From: JBBRLG01 sp038231495
Lineage (GTDB): Bacteria; Planctomycetota; Planctomycetia; Gemmatales; Gemmataceae
Length of the DNA stretch: 11,869 nucleotides
Direction of reading: 5' to 3'
NCBI GenBank assembly: GCA_038231495.1
Contig: JBBRLG010000203.1
Location: 1 to 11,869 of the forward strand
Below are positions 1 to 9,419 of this stretch, piece by piece. The stretch's first letter is position 1. Each line of letters starts with the position of its first letter. Position numbers and translations under genes: made by a program. The notes under the pieces are model-generated. The model made no database searches. It was not told the origin of the DNA and saw only the letters and a list, made by a program, of their open reading frames with translations.

Positions 1-45
1 CGGGCTTCCAGCCCGTCCAGAGGACACGGACGGGCTGGAAGCCCG
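1..45. repeat. Double-hairpin palindromic repeat (element E1), cut by window edge
   Basis: The 18-base arm at 1-18 is the exact reverse complement of 28-45, with a 9-base loop at 19-27. Each arm is also a small hairpin: CGGGCT-tcc-AGCCCG at 1-15 and CGGGCT-gga-AGCCCG at 31-45. The layout is therefore two REP-like hairpins in opposite orientation. The right arm continues as TCCTACGG, so the left arm probably continues upstream of the window. It lies before the lactate permease gene and could also serve as a terminator for an upstream gene, though no T-tract follows. Confidence 0.8.
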
Positions 46-200
46 TCCTACGGAAGAAAGCCCTCCCGAAAGATTTGCCACACCCGAACCCAACGCCGAC
101 ACGGACCGCCCTCGCTATTTCCTTGAAATCGGCGCGCCGGTGCCGGACGATGGGACGCAGTCGATCCGTAACGTGCGGCCGTCAGTCCCCACAGGTTGCC

Positions 201-1895
<1,695 letters not shown>

Positions 1896-2013
1896 GCAGG
1901 GTTCCACCTGCCTGGCGGCGGACGACAAGGCACTTTATTGCTCCGCCGCTCAAATGGTGTCGAGTACGGCTCTGTCGATGGCTGCTTACCGATGTAAGCC
2001 ACGCCAATCACAT

Positions 2014-2161
2014 TTGGCGAGGGTCACCCCCTACCAGGCGGTATCGCTTTGTAAAGGGTTGACACAACACCTTTGCCGATCAGCACCTACGCATCGATGA
2101 CAGACCACAATCGACCCTCGCCAATCTCGACCCTTGCCACGAAAAAGGCCACCCTTGCCAA
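2014..2161. repeat. Cluster of a 12-base motif (GACCCTYGCCAA) in the gap upstream of the WD40 gene
   Basis: TTGGCGAGGGTC at 2014-2025 is the exact reverse complement of GACCCTCGCCAA at 2113-2124. Two further near copies follow in direct orientation: GACCCTTGCCAC at 2129-2140 and CACCCTTGCCAA at 2150-2161, so the direct copies start 16 and 21 bases apart. The rest of the 1896-2305 gap shows no gene, and no convincing promoter or terminator. TTGACA at 2059-2064 has no good -10 partner. The cluster could be a regulator binding region or an old tandem duplication. Confidence 0.5.
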
Positions 2162-2305
2162 CGAAATGCCCGTCCGAAGGAGAGGGGAAGAAGAGTTGCC
2201 GCATCCCAAATATTCATGGATCGACTTATTTGGATGAATGGACCAAGGACTCCTGGTAAAGTGCATTACGACACAGCAATTTTCACGGCCCTGGCGGAGA
2301 AAGCG

Positions 2306-4831
2306 ATGATCCAAACGAGAGAAAATAAAACAACTCTCATCCTGTTGGTGCTGGCTCTCGGCCTCGCGGGCGATGGCCGCGCCGACGGCCCGGTCGCCGC
2401 CGACCGCTACGGCGACCCGCTGCCGGCCGGCGCGGTGGCCCGGCTCGGCACCGTCCGTTTCCGCCACGAGACGGGAGCGAGCCATCTGGCGTTCTCACCC
2501 GACGGCAAAGCCCTGGGGTGCAACAACCAGGTCGTTTGGGATGCCGCCACCGGCAAGGAACTGTATCGGCTTCCTGAGAACTGTCTGGCCATTTCTGCCG
2601 ACTGGACAACCACCGCTCACGTCGATCGTCTGTCGAAGGTGCCACCGAAGATCGTCCTGCGGGAATTGGGCACCGGACAGGTGGTCCGCGAGTGTGACTG
2701 GCCGAGGCCCGACCTTGCGTGGTTGTATCCAAAGCTTCGGTTTGCACCGAACGGTAAGACTTTCGTCCTGATCAACGGTGAAGTTCGCTCCTCGGAGGCC
2801 CACGTAATTGATGCGACATCAGGGAAGGTGCTAGCGGCCTGCAAGACCGACAAGTTCCCAATCTTCTGTTCCGCCTTCGCGCCGGATAGCAAGACACTAG
2901 CCCTGGGTACTATCGCCGACGGGGACGACAATCCGAGTTTGCAATTGTGGGACATGGCCACGGGCAAAAGAACGTTGGGCATCGAGAGTCCCCAGATGCA
3001 GTGCGTCTCCGGCATCGCCTTCGCGCCGGACGGCAAAACGGTGGCAGCGGGCGGCCCCTATATCGTCGTGCTGTCCGACGTGGCCAGCGGCAAACCGGTC
3101 GGCCGGCTCGAAGCGCTCCGCATCGCCGAACAGTCGGCCGGCCTGGCATTCACGCCCGACGGCAAGACGCTCATCACCTGCGGAGGAGGTGCGGTTCGCG
3201 TCTGGGACGTGGCCGGCGGCACGACACGCTATAACTTCCGCGGCGGCATGTTCAGCCCCAAATCGATGGCCCTGTCTGCCGACGGGAAAACGTTGGCGGT
3301 GGGTCCCGTCGGCACCTCGGTGGTGCGGCTGTGGAACGTCCAGACCGGGAAGGAGTTGTTCGCGGAGTTCGTGGGTCACGAGAAAGAAGTTTCCTGCCTC
3401 GCCTTTTCCCCTGACGGCAGGACCCTGGTCTCGGGGGGAAGTTGGCAGCAGATGCACTTCTGGGACACGGCTGGCTGGCAGCACGACCGCGCCCTGAAGG
3501 GCCGCGGCGATACCTTTTCGTTTTCACCCGACGGCAAGCGGCTGGTCGCGTGTCCCAGCAACAACAACGTAGTCGTCTGGGAGGTGGCGACCGGCAAGGA
3601 CGCCCTGACGATCACCGTCCCTGGCACGGATCATCTCACAGCGGCACGGTTTTCACCGGACGGCCGGAAGCTCTTCACACTGGACCGGACAACGGATGAA
3701 AACAACCAAGAAGGCTTCCGGCTTGGCCACTGGGACGCGGTAACGGGCAAGCAGGAGAAGCTGTGGACGCTCCGGCAAGGGTTGCGCGCGCTGTTGCTTG
3801 CCGCGGACGGCCAAACCGTGGTCGCGCAAAGTGAAAAGGTCGGAACGCTCCACGACGTGAAGTCGGGCCGGGACCGGTTGCTGCTCGGCCGCGAGGAAGG
3901 CATGGTGAGTGGCTGGATGCAACCAGTCGTGCTTTCTCCCGATGGTCGAATGCTGGCAACGGGCCGGTGGCGGGGAAACCATGACGTGTGGCTCTGGGAG
4001 GTGGCAACGGGCAAGGACGTACTCCGGTTGAAAGGACACGAATGTTCCGTCGATGCGATCGTCTTGTCGCCCGACGGCCGCGTCGTGGCCACCGGCGAAG
4101 GTCGGCATTACGGCGACGAGAAAAAGGCGGTCCGATCCACGCGGCTATGGGACGCGGTAACCGGCAAAGAACTGGCGCGGTTCAGCGGCTACGACGCCGA
4201 CTTGACCAGTCTTGCTTTCTCCCCCGACGGTGTTTACCTCGCCGCCGGGCTTCGAGACAGCACGATCCTGGTTTGGAAGGTCGATGAAGTCACTGCCAAA
4301 CGGCAGCCCCAAACACTGGAAAAGCACCAGCTGGAAGCCTACTGGACCGACTTGATCGACAACGATGCGAAAAAAGCGTATGAGGCAAGCTACGCCCTGG
4401 TCTCCGCCCCGGAGCAGGCTGTGCCAATGTTGCGGGATCGGCTCAAGCCCTTCGCCGTGGCGGACGCCGACAAGGTACGGAAGTTGATTGCCGACCTTGA
4501 CGCCGACGAGTTCGCGACTCGCGAAGCAGCCACGAAGGAATTAAGAAAGCTGGGCTGGCAAGCCAGGGTAGAGATCGACAAGGCGCTGGCGGGCAAGTTG
4601 CCGGAGGAAACACGCCGCCGGCTCGAGTCCATCGCGGACGCGCTGCACGAGGCCATCGAACCGGAAACGTTGCGGACGGTAAGGGGCGTCATGGTCCTCG
4701 AAAAGATCGGCTCTCCTAAATGCCGGGAAGTGCTGGAAGCACTGGCCCGCGGCGCGACGGGGGCGCGCGAGACGGAGGAAGCAAAGGCGGCCCTGGAACG
4801 CCTCGGGAAGCGTCCCGGCGGGATGCCCTGA
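2306..4831 (+). CDS. Exported WD40-repeat protein with C-terminal helical domain
   Basis: An 841-residue protein whose precise job is unknown; it is probably a scaffold or binding protein outside the cytoplasmic membrane. ATG 2306 is chosen over the in-frame ATG at 2216 because GGAGA (2296-2300) lies five bases upstream and the product then starts with a signal peptide: a charged MIQTRENK, then hydrophobic TLILLVLALGLAG. Fourteen variants of the blade motif x-F-S-P-D-G-K-x-L can be counted from about residue 60 to 655 (e.g. AFSPDGK, AFAPDGK, AFTPDGK, RFSPDGR, VLSPDGR), each usually followed by an 'LWDxATGKE' strand. Fourteen blades fit two seven-bladed propellers. Residues from about 671 to the end are charged and helical (LEAYWTDLIDND..., then 'DADEFATREAATKELRKLG' type segments), resembling the HEAT-like tail of many Gemmata WD40 proteins. 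The downstream DUF1501 gene is 274 bases away across repeats. Confidence 0.9.
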   Translation: MIQTRENKTTLILLVLALGLAGDGRADGPVAADRYGDPLPAGAVARLGTVRFRHETGASHLAFSPDGKALGCNNQVVWDAATGKELYRLPENCLAISADWTTTAHVDRLSKVPPKIVLRELGTGQVVRECDWPRPDLAWLYPKLRFAPNGKTFVLINGEVRSSEAHVIDATSGKVLAACKTDKFPIFCSAFAPDSKTLALGTIADGDDNPSLQLWDMATGKRTLGIESPQMQCVSGIAFAPDGKTVAAGGPYIVVLSDVASGKPVGRLEALRIAEQSAGLAFTPDGKTLITCGGGAVRVWDVAGGTTRYNFRGGMFSPKSMALSADGKTLAVGPVGTSVVRLWNVQTGKELFAEFVGHEKEVSCLAFSPDGRTLVSGGSWQQMHFWDTAGWQHDRALKGRGDTFSFSPDGKRLVACPSNNNVVVWEVATGKDALTITVPGTDHLTAARFSPDGRKLFTLDRTTDENNQEGFRLGHWDAVTGKQEKLWTLRQGLRALLLAADGQTVVAQSEKVGTLHDVKSGRDRLLLGREEGMVSGWMQPVVLSPDGRMLATGRWRGNHDVWLWEVATGKDVLRLKGHECSVDAIVLSPDGRVVATGEGRHYGDEKKAVRSTRLWDAVTGKELARFSGYDADLTSLAFSPDGVYLAAGLRDSTILVWKVDEVTAKRQPQTLEKHQLEAYWTDLIDNDAKKAYEASYALVSAPEQAVPMLRDRLKPFAVADADKVRKLIADLDADEFATREAATKELRKLGWQARVEIDKALAGKLPEETRRRLESIADALHEAIEPETLRTVRGVMVLEKIGSPKCREVLEALARGATGARETEEAKAALERLGKRPGGMP

Positions 4832-4837
4832 TTGATC

Positions 4838-4999
4838 AGTGGCTGTCCGGAGATGGGATCGGTCAGTATTACTTAATTGGTAGGAGGCTAGATCAACAAA
4901 CTGCACATGAAGGCACCAAATGGACATCTGTGCGCGCAAGCCTTACCCGAGCAATTTGACCGATGCCAACAAATGCCAATTTATATCCGGACAGCCACT
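4838..4999. repeat. MITE-like 162-base sequence with 14-bp inverted ends
   Basis: AGTGGCTGTCCGGA at 4838-4851 is matched exactly in reverse complement by 4986-4999. The match continues imperfectly inward (16 of 17). A second, inner inverted pair is ATCGGTCA at 4858-4865 and TGACCGAT at 4957-4964. The interior is clearly more A/T-rich than the flanking genes and holds no convincing ORF. It starts seven bases after the WD40 stop codon. I see no clear target-site duplication, so this could be a non-autonomous element, a relic of an insertion sequence, or chance. Confidence 0.55.
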
Positions 5000-5014
5000 T
5001 AGTGGGTGTGGTTT

Positions 5015-5078
5015 GTCAGAGCCGCGACCGTAAGGGAGCGGTGAACTCCCACCGCTCCCTTACGGTCGCGGCTCTGAC
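5015..5078. repeat. Perfect 29-bp palindrome (element E2) before the DUF1501 gene
   Basis: Bases 5015-5043 and 5050-5078 are exact reverse complements over 29 positions, with a 6-base loop (AACTCC, 5044-5049). The arms contain GCGACCGTAAGGGAGCGG and its complement. It ends 16 bases before the AGGAGA ribosome site (5095-5100) of the downstream gene, so in RNA it would form a very stable hairpin in the 5' leader or act as a block to transcription from the WD40 gene. There is no T-tract, so a standard intrinsic terminator is not shown. Confidence 0.9.
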
Positions 5079-5105
5079 TGGCCCAATGCCATCCAGGAGA
5101 CTCTC

Positions 5106-6404
5106 ATGCGATTACCGACCTTCCGTCACGCCAGCCGCCGTGAGTTCCTCGGTGCGGGTCTGCTCGGCGCGTTGGGCCTGGCCCTGTCGCCGACGATGCA
5201 AGCCCTCCTCGCCGCCGGCAAAGACACGAAGCGGGCCAAGGCGTGCATCCTCGTCTGGCTCAACGGCGGACCCAGCCACATCGACACGTTCGACCCCAAG
5301 CCCGGCGCCGACACCAACGGGCCGTTCAAGGCGATCGACACCACGGTCAATGGCCTGAAGTTCGGCGAGCACCTGCCGCGGCTCGCGGAGCAGGCCAAGC
5401 ACCTGGCCGTCGTCCGCTCGCTGACCTCGAAAGAGGCGGACCACGATCGCGCTAATTTCTATCTGCATACGGGCAATTTGCGCGACGAGACCGTGGACTA
5501 CCCGGCCCTCGGTGCCGTCGTCGCGCACGAGTGGAAGGACAACGAGGGCGACCTGCCGTCGTTCGTCGCGCTCAACAATAGCAGTCCCCCCGGCGGCGGC
5601 TTCCTGGGTTTGGACTTCGACCCCTACGTCGTCGGCAACCTCGACGCGCCGCTGGACAACCTTAACCTGCCCGATGGCGTGGACGAAGACCGGCTCGGCC
5701 GCCGCATCAAGGCGTTGGCCGCGCTCAACGACCGTTTCGGCCAGAAGGGCGACCTGGCCAGGGTCAACGAACACAAGAAGGTCACGGACAAGGCACTGAA
5801 GCTACGGAAAAGCCCGGCGTTGAAGGCGTTCGACCTGACCGCGGAGAAGCCCGAAACGCTGCGGGCTTACGGCATCCCGGAGAAGGTGGCGGAAGGCGAG
5901 CAGCCGCCGACTTTCGGCAAGTCGTGCCTGCTGGCCCGGCGCATGATCGAACACGGCGTGCGCTTTGTCGAAGTGACGCTGGACGGCTGGGACACGCACA
6001 CCGACAATTTCACCCAGGTCGAGGCGTTGTGCAAGCAGCTCGACCCGTCGTTGGCGACGCTGACGGCGGACCTGGCGACGCGCGGCTTGCTCGACACGAC
6101 GCTGGTCATGTGCATGGGCGAGTTCGGACGGACGCCGACGATCAACCCGCAGACGGGTCGCGACCACTGGTCGGAGGCGTTCAGCATGGTGCTGGCCGGC
6201 GGCGGCATCAAGGGTGGCCAGGCGATCGGCAAAAGCGACGACAAGGGCGAGCAGGTCAAGGACAAGCCGGTGACGATCCCCGACCTGTACGCCTCGGTCC
6301 TGACCGCGTTCGGCATCGACCCGACGTTCACCTACCACACGCCGTCGGGCCGGCCGATCAAGCTCGCGGGCAAGGGCAATGTCGTCAAGGAGTTGTTCGC
6401 TTAA
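5106..6404 (+). CDS. DUF1501 family protein with Tat signal
   Basis: A 432-residue member of the DUF1501 family (PF07394), probably secreted through the Tat pathway. ATG 5106 has a strong ribosome site AGGAGA at 5095-5100. The N-terminus carries S-R-R-E-F-L-G at residues 10-16 followed by a hydrophobic stretch GLLGALGLAL, which fits a twin-arginine signal. Family hallmarks: LNGGPSHIDTFDPKPG at 52-67, GWDTHTDNF at 294-302, MGEFGRTP at 337-344, GRDHW at 351-355 and a C-terminus with SGRPIKLAGKG. The family is distantly related to sulfatases and alkaline phosphatases, so D/H residues in these motifs may bind metal, but the substrate is unknown. In Planctomycetota these genes usually follow a DUF1549/DUF1553 cytochrome-type gene. 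None is present here; the upstream neighbour is the WD40 gene. Confidence 0.94.
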   Translation: MRLPTFRHASRREFLGAGLLGALGLALSPTMQALLAAGKDTKRAKACILVWLNGGPSHIDTFDPKPGADTNGPFKAIDTTVNGLKFGEHLPRLAEQAKHLAVVRSLTSKEADHDRANFYLHTGNLRDETVDYPALGAVVAHEWKDNEGDLPSFVALNNSSPPGGGFLGLDFDPYVVGNLDAPLDNLNLPDGVDEDRLGRRIKALAALNDRFGQKGDLARVNEHKKVTDKALKLRKSPALKAFDLTAEKPETLRAYGIPEKVAEGEQPPTFGKSCLLARRMIEHGVRFVEVTLDGWDTHTDNFTQVEALCKQLDPSLATLTADLATRGLLDTTLVMCMGEFGRTPTINPQTGRDHWSEAFSMVLAGGGIKGGQAIGKSDDKGEQVKDKPVTIPDLYASVLTAFGIDPTFTYHTPSGRPIKLAGKGNVVKELFA

Positions 6405-6417
6405 CTCAAAGTCACTA

Positions 6418-6486
6418 GCGAGCGTCGGGGCGTAAGCCCGACGTGGATTTTACGCCACCACCTAGGGCTTACGCCTCGACGCTCGC
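6418..6486. repeat. 22-bp inverted repeat (element E3) after the DUF1501 gene
   Basis: Bases 6418-6439 pair with 6465-6486 at 21 of 22 positions; the loop is 6440-6464. The left arm can also fold alone: CGTCGGG at 6423-6429 pairs with CCCGACG at 6437-6443. The loop contains a small GTGG/CCAC hairpin. It starts 13 bases after the DUF1501 stop codon, so it may end or protect that transcript, though no T-tract follows. The remaining bases from 6487 to about 6560 show nothing recognisable. Confidence 0.85.
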
Positions 6487-6565
6487 CAATGCGCGTTCTA
6501 CGACCTACTTACGGCCCGCCGCCCTCACGCCCCTCTCATTTCCTCCAAACTCGCCGAAAATTGTC

Positions 6566-6594
6566 TTGAATTGCGCGCAAGGTCTGCTTACGAT
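6566..6594 (+). promoter_or_regulatory. Predicted sigma-70-type promoter of the marR-efflux operon
   Basis: TTGAAT at 6566-6571 and TACGAT at 6589-6594 are separated by exactly 17 bases, each matching four of six consensus positions. The start of transcription would fall near 6601, about 50 bases before the MarR start codon. The surrounding sequence is more A/T-rich than the genes. The placement just before the palindromic operator supports it. Confidence 0.5.
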
Positions 6595-6606
6595 ACCATT
6601 AGGTAC

Positions 6607-6626
6607 TTAGTTAGCATCCTAAATAA
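6607..6626. promoter_or_regulatory. Predicted MarR operator
   Basis: TTAGTTAGCATCCTAAATAA is a 20-base dyad in which 8 of 10 positions match between half-sites, with a core TTAG-N3-GC-N3-CTAA. A second, wider dyad, TTAGG (6599-6603) with CCTAA (6618-6622), overlaps it. It lies just downstream of the predicted transcription start and 24 bases before the marR gene. MarR proteins commonly bind palindromes of 16-20 bases that overlap their own promoter, so autorepression is the likely use. The assignment is inferred from position and symmetry. Confidence 0.55.
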
Positions 6627-6650
6627 TCGACCGGGAACAGGTACTGGCTC

Positions 6651-7175
6651 ATGGCCGTCGATCGAACGCACCCGCAAAACCTGAAAAGCAAGCCGCCGCA
6701 AGACAGTCCGTTTCGGGAAGTCATTCGCGTCTTCGGACTACTGGAACGACAGATGAACCCGTATTTCGCCCGCTTCGGCATCAGCGGCGCGCAGTGGGGC
6801 GTACTCCGCCAGCTGCACCGGGCCGAACTGGATGGGCTGGCCGGGCTGCGGTTGACCGACCTTAGCGAGCGGCTGCTGGTCAGGCCGCCGAGTGTCACCG
6901 GCGTCGTCGATCGCCTGGAGCGCGTCGGCCTCGTCCAGCGCGACAGCCTCTCGACCGACGGCCGGGCCAAGCAAGTCAGCCTCACGACCGAGGGCCGCGC
7001 GACCGTCGAGCGCGTCCTCGAAGTCCACCCGCTGCAGATCGACCGCGTGATGGGCGGCTTGAACCCCAAGGAAATGACCGAATTGGCTCGCCTTTTGTAT
7101 AAATTGCGTTTGCACCTGACCGCCTTACCGGGCGACTCATCAGCTACCCCGGCGTCGGCCGGCTCCCTGCGGTAA
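6651..7175 (+). CDS. MarR family transcriptional regulator
   Basis: A 174-residue winged-helix repressor, probably a dimer that responds to a small toxic or phenolic ligand and controls the efflux genes behind it. The N-terminal dimerisation helix lies near residues 20-42, and GISGAQWGVLRQLHRAE follows. The helix-turn-helix is LTDLSERLLVRPPSVTGVVDRLERVG at 68-93, and the wing carries D-G-R-A-K-Q-V-S-L-T at 103-112, the family hallmark. The C-terminal helix returns to the dimer interface. Length is slightly above the usual 140-160 owing to extra residues at both ends. The start ATG 6651 has only a weak ribosome site (AGG at 6639-6641). It is 29 bases from the adaptor gene, which points to one transcript. 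Confidence 0.93.
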   Translation: MAVDRTHPQNLKSKPPQDSPFREVIRVFGLLERQMNPYFARFGISGAQWGVLRQLHRAELDGLAGLRLTDLSERLLVRPPSVTGVVDRLERVGLVQRDSLSTDGRAKQVSLTTEGRATVERVLEVHPLQIDRVMGGLNPKEMTELARLLYKLRLHLTALPGDSSATPASAGSLR

Positions 7176-7204
7176 GCGATTCCAAGCTCGTCGAGGTTTC
7201 CGCC

Positions 7205-8527
7205 ATGAAGAAAATTTTGACGATCGCGTTGGTGCTGCTGGTCGCCACGGGCGTCGCCGGCCTGGGCTGGTACTGGTACGCCGGCAGTGGCCCCACCGTT
7301 GGCTTCAAGACAGCGACCGCCGCCCGCGGCGACCTGTCGGCCACCATTAGCGCGACGGGCACCCTGGAACCCGAAGAAGTCGTGGACGTGGGCGCTCAAG
7401 TCGCCGGCATGATCCTGAAGTTCGGCGACGATCTGCACATCGACTCGATAGCCAAGGTCGATCCAAACAACTCCAAGCCGAAGTTCGTGGACTACAACAC
7501 GCCCGTCACCAAGGACATGGTCCTTGCCGTGATCGACCCCAAGGTTTACCAGGCGCAGTTCGACCAGGCCGACGCCAACGTCAAGCGGGCCGAGGCCGAC
7601 ATCGAGCAGATGGACGCAAAGCTCGTCCAGTCCGAGCGCGACTGGAAACGCGCGCAGCAATTGCAGGCGTCGCGCGGGGCCATCTCCGACGCGGATTACG
7701 ACCTGGCACTGGCCACCTACCAGAGTGCGAAGTCCGCGCTGGGCGTGGGCAAGGCGACACTTGACCAGGCCAAGGCGACGCGGCAACTGGCCGAGATTAA
7801 CGTGGGCTACACCACGATCAAATCGCCGGTCAACGGCGTCATCATCGACCGCCGCGTCAACGTCGGCCAGACGGTCGTGGCCAGCCTCAACGCGCCGAGC
7901 CTGTTCCTCATCGCCAAGGACCTGACCCGGATGCAAATCTGGGCGTCGGTCAACGAGGCCGACATCGGCCAGATCAAGGACGGCCAGCCGGTGTCGTTCA
8001 CCGTGGACGCCTACCCCAACAAGAAGTTTCACGGCACCGTCCTGCAAGTACGGCTGAACGCCACCATGACCCAACAGGTCGTGACCTACACCGTCGTCGT
8101 GGAGTTCGACAACTCGCGAGAGCTGCTCAAGCCTTACCTGACCGCCAACGTTCAGTTCGAGGTGGACACCCGGCACGACGTTTTGCTGGTGCCCAACGCT
8201 GCACTGCGCTGGCAGCCGCTGCCGGCACAGATCGCCCCCGACATCCGCAAGGAGTACCTGCGGTCGTTGCAGGCCAAGGCGGCGGGCCTGACCGGGCCGG
8301 GGGCCGACAAGGACGGCGCGCACCGTGGCACCGTGTGGGTGCAAGACGAAGGCTTCGTGCGGCCCGTCAAGGTAAACATCGGCCTCAGCGACGGCGCGAC
8401 GACCGAGATCACGGGCGGCGATTTGCAGGACAACACCGAGATCGTCACCGGCACCCAGAATAAGAGCAACGCCGACAACACCGTCAACCCGTTCCAGACC
8501 CAGATGTTCGGCGGGAAGAAGCAGTAA
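7205..8527 (+). CDS. Efflux periplasmic adaptor subunit (MacA/HlyD-like membrane fusion protein)
   Basis: A 440-residue adaptor linking an inner-membrane ABC pump to an outer-membrane channel. One N-terminal membrane anchor is seen (residues 3-23, KILTIALVLLVATGVAGLGWYWY). Then come the first lipoyl half (TISATGTLEPEEVVDVGAQV), a coiled-coil hairpin at about 115-200 rich in A, E, K, Q and D, and the second lipoyl half (TTIKSPVNGVIIDRRVNVGQTV). A beta-barrel domain (MQIWASVNEADIGQIKDGQPV) and a membrane-proximal domain ending in SDGATTEITGGDL follow. An extra stretch of about 30 residues (LHIDSIAKVDPNNSKPKF) interrupts the usual junction between the first lipoyl half and 'YNTPVTKDMVLAVID'. The Asn/Gln-rich C-terminal tail is short and polar. 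The start ATG 7205 follows GAGG at 7192-7195. The 42-base gap to the ATPase gene suggests one operon. No TolC gene is in the window. Confidence 0.93.
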   Translation: MKKILTIALVLLVATGVAGLGWYWYAGSGPTVGFKTATAARGDLSATISATGTLEPEEVVDVGAQVAGMILKFGDDLHIDSIAKVDPNNSKPKFVDYNTPVTKDMVLAVIDPKVYQAQFDQADANVKRAEADIEQMDAKLVQSERDWKRAQQLQASRGAISDADYDLALATYQSAKSALGVGKATLDQAKATRQLAEINVGYTTIKSPVNGVIIDRRVNVGQTVVASLNAPSLFLIAKDLTRMQIWASVNEADIGQIKDGQPVSFTVDAYPNKKFHGTVLQVRLNATMTQQVVTYTVVVEFDNSRELLKPYLTANVQFEVDTRHDVLLVPNAALRWQPLPAQIAPDIRKEYLRSLQAKAAGLTGPGADKDGAHRGTVWVQDEGFVRPVKVNIGLSDGATTEITGGDLQDNTEIVTGTQNKSNADNTVNPFQTQMFGGKKQ

Positions 8528-8569
8528 GCTCTGCTAACGTCACGGCGAAACGCGCGCGGGAGATTCGCA

Positions 8570-9325
<756 letters not shown>

Positions 9326-9337
9326 GCGCCGCACGTC

Positions 9338-9395
9338 GTAGTGTACGCGGCCCGCGTGCTGAAATCCCGCCCAGCACGCGAGCCGCGTGCTCTAC
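9338..9395. repeat. Double-hairpin palindrome (element E4) inside the efflux operon
   Basis: Arms 9338-9360 and 9373-9395 match in reverse complement at 20 of 23 positions, with a 12-base loop (9361-9372). The right arm is itself a perfect hairpin, AGCACGCG-agc-CGCGTGCT at 9373-9391; the left arm is similar (ACGCG-gcc-CGCGT at 9345-9357). The element fills most of the gap between the ATPase stop codon and the permease start and ends 24 bases before ATG 9420. It may separate translation of the two subunits or protect the 3' end of a partial transcript. Confidence 0.85.
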
Positions 9396-9419
9396 GAGGA
9401 GCGAATGGGAGAGCTTTCC

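Noticed and set aside
75..200. N-terminal extension of the lactate permease
   Set aside because: The leader is arginine/proline-rich and unlike LctP proteins, which start close to MSWTQNYDP.
1896..1911. Small GCAGG/CCTGC hairpin right after the lactate permease stop codon as a terminator
   Set aside because: The stem is only five base pairs and is not followed by a run of T.
2059..2090. TTGACA at 2059 as a promoter
   Set aside because: No acceptable -10 hexamer lies 16-18 bases downstream.
2212..2239. ATTCAT/ATGAAT dyad upstream of the WD40 gene
   Set aside because: Only six base pairs per half with no associated promoter; likely chance in a short A/T-rich stretch.
2216..2305. In-frame upstream start for the WD40 gene
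   Set aside because: It would place about 30 non-hydrophobic residues before a good signal peptide, and ATG 2306 has the better ribosome site.
6611..8344. A 577-codon open frame on the minus strand opposite the MarR and adaptor genes
   Set aside because: It mirrors two well-supported genes, its translation shows no family features and is rich in V, L, G, D and R as expected for an antisense frame of GC-rich coding DNA.
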